Assembly (NCBI GenBank): GCA_030549495.1
Contig: JAUIRK010000855.1
Location: 878,001-942,000 of the forward strand
Source: Nectonema munidae
Lineage: Eukaryota; Nematomorpha; Nectonematoida; Nectonematidae
DNA length: 64,000 nucleotides
Reading direction: 5' to 3'
Part shown: positions 1-12,600 of the stretch, in pieces
Layout: the number at the start of each line of letters is the position of its first letter
Position numbering within the stretch: position 1 is the stretch's first letter
Notes under the pieces: model-generated
What the model was told of the DNA's origin: nothing
The model's input: the letters and a program-made list of their open reading frames with translations, nothing else
The model's database searches: none
Made by a program: the position numbers and the translations under genes

Positions 1-1529
1 TTAATAAAAACTCTAGTTACCAAAAAGAAACTTCCTAACAAATTTTATGTCAAAAGATGAGTCCGTTTTTCTGAATAAATAAATTATAACTCGTCATATC
101 TACTAAAATATATCTAGTGGTTTGGTTTTTGAACAAACTTTGCATTAAAATTATACGCCCCCCCCCATTAGATCATGTCAAATTTCATCGAAATATAAAT
201 TTTTCATAATAAAGCTCTTTGATGAATAGGGCAATTTTTTGATCTAAAAAATAAAGAGGGGGGAGAAAATAAAGGTTCACTTTTTGAAAAAAGTTTTGCC
301 TAACCTTGACGATGAGAGAATCCGAAAAATGGATCTTGTTATAAAAATATGTAATAGACTGGAAATTAACCAACGACAAAGCTACTAAATGCTCCTTTGC
401 TATACTTAAGTGTTTAAAATGGAAATCTAGGCACTCGCACTAAAGTGGGAGAGTTTCAAAGCAAATACCTGATCATATTTGATCTTAAAAAATGTCCATT
501 TTTGTTAAAAAAAAATTCAAAAGTGAAAAAGTAGACTGCAAGTTTTGTAAAAAGAATTAGATTTTCAATCTCCATAATATCAATGATTTTTTCTGTATAT
601 TTCACAAGTATCCTTATTTTAGTAATTTTTTCACAATTACTTCTGTTGTAAGTAAACGAAAAATGATAGATAAGATTATTTGTGTCCATCATGTCACCAA
701 ACCATAGATATACGCCTATAATAATCCAATGTTTATCTAAATATCATTTAGATCAAAAAAAATTTGCCGTAAGTATACATCCTAAAGCTCTATTAATTGA
801 GTTTGTTATAGGCAAAGTTCTATTCTATGAAAAATTTTAATAAAATGCCTATAATTTTAGTGCACAGTGTGTGAAATGTGAAAGGTAGCGTGAAAACGGC
901 ATTTCCATAGCTGCAAGTTCATGGCATGGCGAATTTTCTTCCTTAAAAAATTTCCCCAACTGTTAACTTGGCATGCAGTTGATTTGTGATAATTCAATCC
1001 GAATACATTAGGAAATGCAATGAAATATTGGCTTTTGTCTACAAAACCAAGTTAACCAATAAACATATATTTTTCCACTGGACTATTGGCATGTATTCTT
1101 CAATTATCTTGTCAATATTATTTTTTTGACATTCAGCATGCTGAAAACATTTTTTTGTACATTTCAAATGCATCTGTTTTTATAATGTAGGCGAACGCGG
1201 ATTTTCAGAGTTTAAGAAAGTAGAAATTGTTTGATTTTTTTTCTGAGCAGTTCTTTTGCCCAAATTTTATCTTCAAGACTTTCCTTGGGTCTTCAAATGA
1301 AAATTTTATCGGCCTTTTAAATTCTTCTCTTTGCTTTTAGATGAGGCACTTTTATAACTCCTTTCATTTCGACAATATCTTTATCTTTATAGAATGCTTT
1401 TCTACCTTTATCTCACTTCATACAAAATAGAATGCAACAAAATTTTCAGATAAAATAAATGCAAAGCTTCACTACAAAAATACAAAATGTCCCTTGTTCA
1501 ATCCCTCAATGCATCATCAAGCGTGCACA
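1..1529. other. AT-rich intergenic DNA, no gene seen
   Basis: I see no coding exon, RNA gene or repeat end that I can support here. Open frames are short and of low-complexity composition. There is a C-run at about 158-166 like the poly-G/C tracts found at transposon ends elsewhere in the window. Confidence 0.5.
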
Positions 1530-1667
1530 TTAACCCATTTAAGACCAAGCAAAGCAGACGATATCTAAAAAACCGCAGACGATTTATATTCAAAGTCATT
1601 GAAAAAAGCAGACGAAGATGAAATTACTTATGTTCCAAAATAGGAACATTGGTCCTAAATGGGTTAA
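1530..1667. mobile_element. piggyBac-type MITE with TTAA duplication
   Basis: A 130-bp element (1534-1663) sits between two TTAA sites (1530-1533, 1664-1667). Its ends are inverted: the left reads CCCATTTAAGACCAA and the right is TTGGTCCTAAATGGG, which are reverse complements except for one base. TTAA target duplication with CCC..GGG termini is diagnostic of piggyBac. The interior carries GCAGACGA three times and no coding capacity. A piggyBac transposase relic lies at 51.1-53.1 kb, but I could not match its ends to this MITE. Confidence 0.85.
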
Positions 1668-1892
1668 TGTTGCGAAGACGTTGATGTAAATGAGATATTG
1701 ATATAAAATTAGTGAATGTGATTTGCAATCCTTTATCTCACTTTGCCTGGATTTTATATGAATTTAATTTTTAGGGCTCACTATATTTCTTTAACAAACT
1801 TTTTTTTCACTGATGGGTTTACGTTAAAAAGATTAGAGATGGCGGTCTGTTGATGTTCACGCACAAATGAGTTTGACTCGCAACTACGTCAG

Positions 1893-2037
1893 GCGTGAGT
1901 AACGTTGGTTACATACCGGGTTTCGGTAACTCAAGCTCTTGGGTTCGATCCCGCATCAAGCCTACTTTCCTCATAGTTCTATACAAGCGGTGCAATTGTG
2001 CCTTTTCGATGAAAACACCCCAAGATACCTTTACCTT
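1893..2037 (+). mobile_element. tRNA-derived SINE, family A, copy 1
   Basis: The element begins GCGTGAGTAACGTTGG and contains an A-box-like stretch and a B box (GGTTCGATCCCGC, 1943-1955), followed by a family-specific body ending in GATGAAAACACCCCAAG. The same body is found at 8293, 9966 and 35200. It is flanked by an 8-bp repeat TACGTCAG (1885-1892 and 2038-2045), consistent with target duplication. It is a pol III type retroposon with no protein. Confidence 0.75.
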
Positions 2038-2045
2038 TACGTCAG

Positions 2046-2169
2046 AATCGCACATCCTTAAAATAGAGCGGGGGGGGGGGGGTGCGAAATTTTTTATATA
2101 ATTTTTAAAATTTATTATAAAAGAATTTTTGTCTAATGAACACACCACCATTATTACCCGACATTATAC
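2046..2169 (+). mobile_element. 5' end of a ZBED5-like hAT, interrupted by a LINE
   Basis: A G-run (2070-2082), an AT stretch and the motif ATGAACACACCACCATTATT (2136-2155) are shared with the 5' parts of the other hAT copies at 32.7 kb and 45.1 kb; the G-run and AT stretch are also found at 58.2 kb. In the uninterrupted copy at 32.7 kb the next sequence is ACTGTAAG. Here that sequence reappears only at about 3172, so a LINE lies between the two halves. Confidence 0.6.
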
Positions 2170-3165
2170 TTGCTTCTTCTTTGTCTATACCTTATCCCCG
2201 AGTTGGGGGTCGGTGGCTGAAATCCCGTGTCTCTACTTCTCTCTGTCCATTGCGGCGTCTTCTCTCAGTCCAAGCTCCTGTAGTCGCTTCTTCACCCCAC
2301 CTCTCCATCTTTTTCGTCGTCTCCCTCTGCTTCTTTTCCCACTCACTTTCTTTTCCATAGCTTGGCGAATCACATCGTCTTGCTTCTTCCTTAAAATATG
2401 CCCGTACCACCGCATTTTACAACGTTCTTCTACAGCCAGCACACTTATCTCAACTCCTAATTTCCTCATTTCTTTTTTTGTCTCTTAGCGTTACCCCCCC
2501 CCCCCCCCCCCATCATCCTTCTAAGCATTTTCATTTCAGTTGTCATTTTTTTACTTTCATCTTTTTTATTCAAGCTCCATCATTCACAACCATATGTCAA
2601 TATCGGTTGAACAAGTGTGGTGTAAATCTTTGCTTTGAGTTTCATTGGCATTCTTTATCACTGATGATCGCTTTAACCTCTTTCCATTTTAACCAGCTGC
2701 CATTGACTCTGCTTGGACGTCCCTTTCACAGCCTCCATTATCCATAATTTTTTGAAATTTTTCACCTGTTTCAGCTTATTCCCGTCTCTATCTTCTAATT
2801 GCACTTGAATATCACCATTTTTGCTACATATCATGATCTCTGTCTTTTCAGCATTTATCTTCAGACCATACTTCTCCAAACTCTCTTGCCATTTTAGGAT
2901 TCTCTTTCTAAGTTGTTCTTTGTTGTCTTCCAGTATCGCTAGGTCATCAGAGCAAATATAAGTTTCCATAAGTCTTTCTTTTTTAAATGATTCGATAGTT
3001 CATCAACAACCAACGTAAACAATAATAGACTGAATGTCGGACCTTGATGCGGACCTATTTTTACTTCAAAATCTCTTGAAATCCCTTCTGCCGTTTTAAT
3101 AGATGTATTTGGATTTTTTTAGATATCTTGCACCAATCTCACAAGTTTTTCGGATATTCCCTTTT
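2170..3165 (-). mobile_element. LINE (non-LTR) reverse transcriptase fragment, inserted in a hAT
   Basis: Read on the minus strand, this is the C-terminal part of a non-LTR reverse transcriptase. 3055-2940 gives a GPHQGP..LLLF..VVDEL stretch followed by the catalytic-box relic CSDDLAIL, in place of the usual FADDL. 2969-2673 continues with KCGLKIN-like palm/thumb residues (KYGLKINAEKTEIMIC), and 2469-2233 carries the usual tail MRWYGHILRK followed by KRSRGRRRKRW. Frames change several times and C-runs interrupt it, so it is dead. ACTTGC repeats at both borders and may be the target duplication. Confidence 0.75.
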
Positions 3166-4602
3166 TACTTGCACTGTAAGAAGTCATATTATGTTGTTTG
3201 TAATTCTGATTGCATCACGACCTTCTAGCTCAGTGGTTTTCTTACTGCAGTCCATGGGGACTAAGTATGGGTCACTGAGTGGATCGTTTTGCGCAAACTA
3301 TTGCATCCATGTTGGGTCATTTGCGATTTTTGCCAATAAGTCACATCTAAAAGAATGAATAAATTAGTCTTTGATTTGAGTTAAACTATTTTTACTTTTT
3401 ATTGCTTTTCAGGCCTGATTTTATATGTGTAAATGTGCATTTTTCTTAGCGGTTTATAAAATGAAATATAACGGCTCATACTTGACATTGGGTTTTACAG
3501 CATTAACTTTTGGTGGAGAAGAGGAACATAAGCCTTTTGTGTTCTGAAGTGTTAGCATCCACTTTTCTGAAGTCCGTCAAGTGAAGCTTGCATTGGAAGT
3601 GAAGCACTAGAGTACGGTAAACATAACTATTGACTATTTTAAACGTAAAGCTGAACGATTACACAAATCCAGGTTTGACAACAAAGAAGTTCTTTTGCAA
3701 AATATTAAGTATGGTTTGAAATGTTTTAAAAAATATCGGTTGTCAAAAAATCCCACAACATAGGGAAACAGTTTATATCACCTGTCAGCAAAGATATCAT
3801 ATTGGATGTGCTAAGAATTTCTCAACTTGTAAATTTGAAGCATGTCTTCCTGTCAAACGATACCGTTTTAAAGCTAATAGGGGAAATGTCTGATGACATG
3901 CCAGGCATGGTTTTATTGTTTCGGAATTCGATTTTCAACTTTTTTGAAATTCAACTTGATGAATCAATTGACCGCACGTACAATATGTATGTGGCAAGCC
4001 CCTGGTAGACAATTTTTTGTTTTACAAAACTTTTAGCAGTATAACCAGTGCAAGAGAAATATTTGACAAGATGGACAGTTTTTTACCTGGAGTGTGTACT
4101 GACCTGTGCTTTAACAATTTTTTGTTCTTCTACTTTTTATACTTTGATTATGCAAAGATCTGGAGATATGATTGGTCCCCAGTGCGCTATTCATCGCCAA
4201 GCCTTAATAATGAAAAGCATACCTGATGGTTTGGAAAGTGTTCTCAATGAAGTCATTAAAACAGAGTATTTAATTGAAGCAAGTGCCCTCAATTCTTGTA
4301 TGTTTACAGATTTATGCAAAAAAAAGATTTCGAAAACTCTCACTGTACTCAAACGTGAGGTGACTTTCCTAAGGAAAAGTTTCAAAGCGATACTATGGAA
4401 AGAAATGCAACAATTTATACAAAGCAAACTAGACATGTATGTAGAATTTTCAGATGTCCATTTTCCTATATTCCTATCATTTTTAGAGAATATACTTGAA
4501 TCTATGAATTCCCGTTAATTTTGGTCAAGTGCTCTTTCGTCATAAATTGACATCTTTTGAAATGAAAAAAAGATTTGAGAAAATTGAAATTAATTTGGGT
4601 GG
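3166..4602 (+). pseudogene. ZBED5/SCAND3-like hAT transposase relic
   Basis: This continues the hAT begun at 2046. Translated fragments at 3802-4008 (HVFLSNDTVLKLIGEMSDDM, then IQLDES) and 4150-4518 (IHRQAL..LESVLNEVIK, ASALNSCMFTDLCK, MYVEFSDVHFP) follow the known order of ZBED5/FAM200-type hAT transposases. The frame shifts at least twice, so no intact product exists. The BED zinc finger is not visible and the C-terminal dimerisation region is absent from this copy. It is a plain DNA-transposon relic, not a host gene. Confidence 0.8.
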
Positions 4603-5227
4603 ATGTGCGCTAGAGCTTCTGTCTCGAGATTTCTCAAGAATTTTAGAATTTTTTTATTTCTTGATTCTCGGGAAATTTTTGTCGAGACTCAGGAATTAAA
4701 AAAAATTTTATTACTGAAAACATGTTAAATTTTGAATAAATATTAATAAAAAATAAATTTCTATTCTATTCAAGTCGATTCTGTTGATGTGTTTGAAGAA
4801 GAATCTCTAACTCAAAGTTTAAATAGAGAAATTAAAGAATTCATGTATGATAAAAAAGAAGAAAAAGTTAGTACAATAGAAGAAGAACTACAGATGTTCA
4901 AACAAAACAGAAATTTTGATTTATCAGAATCGATGCAAAATTCTCTTTTATGCATCCAACCAACTTCTTGTCAATGCGAAAGAATCATCTCAAATGTATC
5001 AAATATTTTATCTCCAAAACGTTTGAGTTTGAAAAACGAATCTTTAAATGCTCTTCTTTTTCTTAAAAGTTATTTCACTAATAAAACAAAATAAATTTTT
5101 TTTCGTAAAATATTTTTAATATTTTTTAACCTCTCGAAACTTTTCTCGAGTCTCGAAAATCATATATTTTTTTTTTCGTTTCTCGAGAATTAAATTTTAT
5201 CGAGAAATCAGAAGCTCTAATGTGCGC
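4603..5227 (+). mobile_element. Internally deleted hAT with perfect 8-bp target duplication
   Basis: The 609-bp element (4611-5219) is bounded by ATGTGCGC at 4603-4610 and 5220-5227. The termini are inverted: TAGAGCTTCTG on the left and CAGAAGCTCTA on the right, with CTCGAGA-rich subterminal DNA on both sides. The interior 4789-5094 encodes 101 aa resembling the hAT C-terminal dimerisation region (SLLCIQPTSCQCERIISNVS, then KRLSLKNESL, LLFLKSYF). The N-terminal and catalytic parts are missing, so this is a non-autonomous deletion derivative. It lies inside or at the end of the ZBED5-like hAT relic. Confidence 0.9.
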
Positions 5228-6469
5228 CCATACAACGTACACTACTCGTACGCATTTCATGCCCTCTTATTTTATAAACCCTTTTTAGCCCACTGTGGCA
5301 TATTGTGGCAGAACTACGAGTCCACTTTATTTTAAAAGAGCAAAATTTTGATTGATTAATATTTCTTACGTCGTAGATATGCTGAAAAGAAAGAGTGTTG
5401 CCCATTTGTCCATTATAAATCAAACATGTCAAAAATCTCCATCTCTCTGATTCTCTCTATAGCTTTCCAAACTTCATCATTTTCTCTCACACATTATTCG
5501 TTTGTTTGTTGCATAATGTAAGTAAGTGATGCTTCATTGTGATTAAATTTTGAATCCGTTAATTACTATAATTAACAATTTATGTTTTAAGAATATTTAA
5601 AATTCTTTAAATGTTTGCTTAGTGCTTCGTCATCTTTAGTATCCAGAAAATGACACCTTGGCCCAATATATGAGTACGATTTAAACTTTTTTTGAACATA
5701 AAAATTTTTAACAGATGATTCGTATTTTTAAATTTATTTTTGCAAACATCTCACCTAAAAAAGGATGATTTGAAAGATACACAACCTATTTTCGCAAAAT
5801 ACAATTTTTTCAGCATTTTTTGCCAACTTTTGTTTTTTGCTAACAAATATAATTATACATTTTTCATGAGATCACAAATTAGTTCTTTCCTTTTTAAATT
5901 TTTGGAAAAATTGTATTGAAAATTTTGATCTCTGGTAACAGATATAACTAATTATTACTTTCAATCGTATTCTTTTTTCTGATATGTAAAAGCAAGATGA
6001 CTTTTTCTCAGAGACGAACAAAATGAACAAATAAAAGCCTTCAATTTAAAAATAGTTTTTGAATTTCGGGTTCATCAGGATGCCTGCTGTTCCAACTTTT
6101 TTTGGAAGTACCTTTAAAATAACAACCTTTTCTTCTTTTCATTTTTGTATGTTTATTGTTCTTTAACAAAATTCTCTCGCGTTTTAACGTAAATCTGTTT
6201 GTGCGCGAACATCTGTAGGGCGTTCAAGGTCTTATTGAATCGCTCTCAGAAAACGCAGAAACCATTTATCTTTTTATGATTAATCATTAAACATACAGTT
6301 TAACAATGTAGTTGGAAATGATGGCTCATTTGAAGTAAAAATGTAAAGTTTACTGACTTTAACTTTATTGTTACAGAATAGGTTGTTATTAACTTTAGTT
6401 GAATTTTTTCTTATTAATTTTTTAAGGTTCTTCTAATCATTTTAATTTTCAATCAATTCAAGCAGAAAG
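5228..6469. other. Upstream DNA of the ZO gene, no exon recognised
   Basis: AT-rich sequence without a supported gene. A 5' untranslated exon or promoter of the ZO homologue could lie here or further upstream, because the start codon at 6470 is preceded by an acceptor-like TTCAAGCAG. I could not identify a core promoter. Confidence 0.4.
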
Positions 6470-6657
6470 ATGTCGATATGTGAAGAGGAGGAATTGATTT
6501 CCTGGACCTACATCGAAGTCATAGTGATTAGAGAAGAGAGCTTTGGCTTTGGCTTGGCTGTTAGCGGTGGAACGGACAATCCTCATTTCACTAATGGTGA
6601 CTGTAGTATTGCTGTTTCTGACGTCCTGAAAATTGGACCAGCCAATAACAAACTTTT
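6470..6657 (+). CDS. ZO exon 1: start codon and first half of PDZ1
   Basis: The start ATG at 6470 has A at -3 (AAAGATG) and follows an acceptor-like CAG, so a 5' UTR intron is likely. The peptide starts MSICEEEELISW and runs into the PDZ carboxylate-binding loop FGFGLAVSGG, then DNPHF..SIAVSDVLKIGPA, the same order as ZO-1 PDZ1 (GFGFGIAISGGRDNPHF). It ends phase 2 at the donor GTATGT. Confidence 0.9.
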
Positions 6658-9600
6658 GTATGTATTCTTCTTGCTTTAATCGATTAACAACTACTAGATT
6701 ATACATTATGATCGACTATTGCAAAGTAGAAGATTTGGGTTAATCCTTTCAGCCACTGATTTTACTATTTTATTCGTCTATTCAATGAATTTTCAAATAC
6801 ATTAGAGCAGATGCTTTTTGTCTCCTGGTTTGCTAGTGGCTATTAACCCGTCAATCATAATTTCATTTCTTTTATTTTTGCTTGTTAGGGTGAATGACAG
6901 AATTTTGATAGCCAATGGAATTTCTCTCATCAACGTCACATATCCTACCGCTGTATCCGTATTAAGAGATAGCGGAAATGAACTGCATCTTGTAAGTTGC
7001 TATATATTTTATCACACTGATCTAATAGACTATTAAACATACGATACCTTCGTTTAAAAAATTTCATTATAAAGAGAGTTAAATCGACATATAAACTCAT
7101 TCGGTACTTAATATAGATCTCGAATGGGTGTGCTGAGTACCGAAACTATTTTGGTTATCAAAATCACGACTGTCTAATCCCATATCATGAATTTTTAAAA
7201 AATTCTCATTCGAGTAAACTGTTTATGTATTGTATGACTCAGGGGCGCACATGCTCAAAATTATTTGGGGGGGGGGGTGAATTTTTTTGTTGTTGCAATT
7301 TTCAAAGTTACTGATTTGGAAATACCAAATGGGAGACCAAATATTCAAGCAATCCTTTAAAATAGAATGTATTCAGAGCATACCTAAATTTATAAGACTA
7401 CTTTATACTTTTTTACAAAATTGATGAAATTTAAATACTATACTTCCAGCGAAAATATTTTAATTAAATTTGCTTATCGCATGTACACTAGTTTAAAAAA
7501 ATCCAAAATTATTGGGGGGGGGGGGGGCGAATAGGCTTTTCATTTGAAAATGAAGTAGTCTATCAGGCACACTACAGGAATTGATGAAAGGATATTTGAT
7601 TGATGGAGAAAACAACTGAAAACAAATAACTGAAGGTTGGAGAGTTTTATACGAGTGAATGTATAGTCTGAAGGAAAAGAGTCTACTAGACATCCTACAA
7701 TGTTTTGACGGAAAAAATGTGATTGATATAACTGTATTTTCCATATACACTCAAAAAAAACTTTTTAGATCAAAGCATCACGGATTTTCTTTCTTTTGAA
7801 GCAATGAGGTGTTGTCGGCCTTAATAAATGCATTTTTGGGCAATAATATGAAAAGTTTGCCCTTCTCTGCTTTTCTCTTCTTAATTTCTAGTTTTGAACT
7901 TTCTGAAAAAATTCTGACTGAATGTTACGAAAGGAATTACATCATGCCTTATTTCATGAGCTAAAAAACTTAACCATGACAACCGCTTCCTTCCTAGTGA
8001 AAGTGCTCATCCCACTCAACCACACAATATAAAAACAGGAGATTTAAATGTGAAGTCTTCACGTGGAGCGTATTCTAATCACGTCATGGCATGAGAATAG
8101 GATAGGCACGTCCACATTTCTTAATGTGCGCACTCCTTATTTGACTAATATTTCAACCTTCTTATTTGTTAGCGCACTTGCAGGGTAAACCACGGCGTAT
8201 GATTCTTACATTGATACCCACCAAAATCTGAATACCTTAAAGCTACTCAGCATTAAGAACAGTGTGCAGTAAGATCCATTTGTGTTCAAGTTTGGTTAGG
8301 TACTCGGTTTCGATAACTCAAGGTCTTGGGTTCGATCCCGCATCAAGCCTATATGCTCAATTATGCCTTCTCGATGAAAACACCCCACGACCCCTTTACC
8401 TTTGTGTTCAAGTTGAGATATCCCAAAAAGTGCCAAAATTTGGACCATTTTGTCATTGAGCAATGATGATACAGGTGAGTTGAAAACATTATTCAGAAAA
8501 AAATGACAGATCTTTTTGGGAGTTTGCAATATTGAAGAAAAAGCTTTGACCACCGAGATTTTATTACCTTCTATTATTATTATCAATAAGTATTAGCAAA
8601 AATACCGTATATCTGTTTACAAATAAATTTTTTAAGAATACTACCATTTTTCTTCCGAAAATTTGACAGCTATAAATCATAATCCCCATAATTTCAATAT
8701 CCAAACAGTTTTTTATGTTCTGTTAGGATTAACAAATTTTGACTCCTGTGGGGTGAAGAAAGGGTGTTAACGTGGGGCAATTAAGTGGGGGTGACATTTC
8801 GTAGATCAGGTGAATGTAATTTGTAATAATATAATTGTAAAAAAAATGATACGCTTAATCATCCTTTTTGGATCTACTTAAAAAAATTTTTTTTTTATCA
8901 ATACACCAATTTTTATAGTTTATATGTAGAGATTTGTATTAAGAAAGAATGCGCTTTTTTACCAAGAAATGTACTTTTTCCAAATTTGTACAAAAAGCTA
9001 TAATATCATTTTCAGCCCAATTCCCCTACCTTCCAAATGTCTCGTAAATTTGGGCTTGATGAGAACTTTACTACTTCAATTCCTGGGCTGATATTTCCTC
9101 AGGTGATTCAAAAAGTATTTTGATGAAATTTTTAATCAATTGTCCTCCATCATCAAAGAGAAATTGAAACTTGGAGATAAAACAACTTTTGATGAATTGA
9201 GTCAATTAACTGACATTAGTGAAGAAACAAAATTTATTTGCACATATTTTACGAAATCCTTTGTGACTTTTGCTTCCATTTTCATGCGCGGATAACTTCC
9301 CATTTTTACCTTGTGATTTTGTCCATAGAGGATTTTGTCCACGAAGTATTTTGTCGTAGTGTACCCCCTTGATGTCAGATGGTAACTTTTACTCTATGCT
9401 GTCAAACCTCTCTAATCCTAACAGCTGTGTTTTAAAAAATTATTTGGACCCATAATTTTTTGATTCGAGATTTTGAATTATATTTACTAAAAAATATTTT
9501 GTAAAACTAAATGAACATTTTTTTTAAGTTAAAATTTCTATCAAGTGCTCAAGTTTTTTGCAAAATTGAAAAGATAGTTTCGACAAAATTTGATTTTCTT

Positions 9601-12600
9601 TCTTCCTCATTTTTGCATCGTAGTTTTTAAATTGTCTTCTATCTTCCATGCAATTTTTGCTTCATTCAGAGATACTTTCTATGCCAGCTTCATATTCTTC
9701 AGAACTTTCAGGTTTTGTCTCATATAAATTCAAAAAGGCTGCTGCATCACTTGATGCTTCTTTGGGTATATATTAACGTCACAGCTACACAATCTATATT
9801 GCTGATCTTTCAAAATTTTGAATAATTGTGCTTTCTTGAATGAATTTTCCAATGCTGGCTTCTCTTTGCTTCATGCGCGGCTCTTTATTTTGTGATTGCT
9901 GAAAATCTTCACAGGGAATCATGGCAACGTGAAGAAAGAGCTTTTTATTTTTGTGCTGCTAACATTATCGGGGCGTGAGTAAGGTTGGTTAGGTACTGGG
10001 TTTCGATGACTCAACGTCTTGGCTTCGATCCCGCATCAAGCCTACTTTCTCATAGTTCGATACAAGCTGCGCAATTGTGCCTTCTCGATGAAAACACCCC
10101 ACTGTACCTTTACGGTACCTTTATTTCAAGCGATGAGGAGCATTTAAAGCGTCTATTTAATAGTTACTTTCATTTTTTCTTTTCTTCAATATATCCTTCT
10201 ATATATAATAATAATAATAATTCTGGACTACTTGTTTGCGATGTTCATCAAAAATAAAAAATAATTTAACACTTAATTCATGAAATTTTTCTCCCAATAC
10301 AGATTTTTTTTCTTTTTATAAAACTTAAATTAATCAAAATAAGATATACTAGATGCGTTCTTCTAATAGATAGATGATCAATTTGAGGCGGTGAACCAGA
10401 AACCTCTTCAGTCTAGTTTCAAAGTCAAGCTTAAGAAGTCAAAAGGTGTTTCTGATTTTTCAGCTAATTAAATGATCGTATATGCGCAAGTGCATGTAAT
10501 GTAGTTTATGTCGTTTATTTTGTAAGCGATCGGGTCGCATGGAATCCACTTTTTTTAAATATTTTCAAGGCGTAGTGTTTTCAGACATTAAATAGTTTTT
10601 AATGATTTTGTGAAATAAAGTAATTGATTTTTTTACCTCGGTGGTCGGTCTACACACGATCTTCGTACAACACCTAAGATGAAGTGTGGAAAACAATTAG
10701 CTTTTGATTTGTAAGGCATAAAATATTGAACGTTTACTTTTTTAATATTAAATACCCTTTTGCATGTTTTTTATAGCCAACTTGTAAATTTTTTTCTTTT
10801 TTTCTTTTGTAACAACAGTCATGGGTCAAACTTATTTAGTTTCCATAACAAAGTGTGTGTACGTCCAGTAGTTTACTCGAATACACGACTCTTCCATTCA
10901 TTTCGTGTATAATATACGCGTCTATAATCACTCTTTCACGAATGCTAACAACACACATTTTCACACGCACATAACGGCAAACACGCAAGTTGTGATAAAC
11001 GTATCTCAACAAATAACCGGTTTATTTATCCGCTGATTCTTAATCAAAGTAGCGGATAAACGAGACTTATCAGAAATACTTATTTACGAATCTCAACTAC
11101 AAATACTCTCTCTCTACCAAATTTTGAAATACAGTCTATAACCAAAACTAAAATTCTAATGCATTTATTAATTTTAAAGTACAATTACAAATGTTTTTTT
11201 TCATAAACTTAAAGATGCTACAAATATTATTCTCTATTATATAAATAGTGAAAAAAAAATCGATTTTTTGCGTACAATGCAATTTTTTTTACCAATTTCA
11301 AATCAATAATTTCAATATTTTTTACAATAATTTGAGAATGATTTCATACAAGTTAATTCAAATAAAAAATAAGCTGATGAAGGAATGATAAATTAGTTCT
11401 CTTAGCTGCAATATGTCATATTATTATTTAATATGTATCAGTCTTGCTTGTAAATATATTCTTTTTTTTCCTTCTTAATATTCATCTTTTCAATCAATTC
11501 AATAACACGCAATATTTGTATCTCAGCTTCACTAATAAACAAATATTCTGTGGATTACATTCTGACTTTCTTTTTATTAGTATCCTATCGTGTGTGAAAT
11601 GATAGGGCATATAGTCAGTCTTGTATTTATCATGACATTTTACACAGTTACAAATACAGTGAAATCTGTTTATAAGGAAATCGGTTTTAACGAAATTCTG
11701 CACAACGAAATATTTTGCTTGCGCGCCAAAATTGATCTTTTTATTATGTTTAAATTAAACCGTCAATAACGAAGTCGGCTATAGCGAAATTCCGTAAAGA
11801 GCGTACTAGTTTCTTAGCCAATTAAGTCACAAATCATTATTGGTCGAGCATGTTCAAAAGACCGTGCTTAACCAAGGATTTTGGTGAACTTATTTCAGGC
11901 ATTCGTTAATCCCGCCAAATTAGCAACTGAGCTTCTCGAAGGTTTAGGAAAATAAAAGTTTCATAAAAAAATGGATATGTCTTGCAAGAAAAAGTAAATA
12001 GATAAACGACCAAGGCACCCAAAACAATAAGTTTAAAAGGAATCTTCAAAAAATTGTCTACACCCGGTAGAATCAGTACGTGCACCCGAAAATTAACTTA
12101 CAAATTCTAATGAGCAATACTTTTTTTGTTGTGCTTTTAGTATTAAAGTGACACCTGAGATTGAGTTTTAGTTGGACTCAAGTTTATACTGAGGGAAATC
12201 GAGTAAGCGAATGGAGATTATTTTTAATTGAAATAAGAATCTCTATCCCGGAAAGCCCGAATCCCAAACATTGGGAATTAGTGATAGTACTTATATGTCT
12301 TATTGACGACTGTGTATGAATATAATTTAGAATTGCAGGTGTGCAACGTATCTTCATTTCACTTTGTATGATGCGAAGTGTTTGTATTTAAAATAAAAGA
12401 TGGTCTATCCACACATTTTTGTCCCTCCTGGTATAACGAAATTCGGATATGATGGAATAAAATGTTCGTTATAGCAGACGGATTTTACTCTACAATGCAC
12501 TTGATCCAACCATGGCTGATTGTTTAGATTGTGAAAAGACGAGCTTGCGCGAAGAATACTCAAGCACTCAGCACAGTGAAGGTGGAGGAGTTGAATGAAA

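Larger units (their letters stand above)
6992..12527. other. ZO intron 2, transposon-rich
   Basis: A 5.5-kb intron. It contains two direct copies of an AAAATTATT(T)GGGGGG tract (about 7258-7277 and 7505-7527), SINE A copies at 8293 and 9966, and a Tigger-type element at its 3' edge. At 8720-8731 and 9413-9424 an exact 12-bp inverted pair (CTGTTAGGATTA) may mark another decayed transposon, but I could not find a duplication. The rest (10.1-11.6 kb) shows nothing I can name. Confidence 0.6.

Noticed and set aside
8720-9424. Exact 12-bp inverted pair CTGTTAGGATTA as transposon ends
   Set aside because: No target duplication and no known terminal motif; a 12-bp match over 700 bp could be chance.
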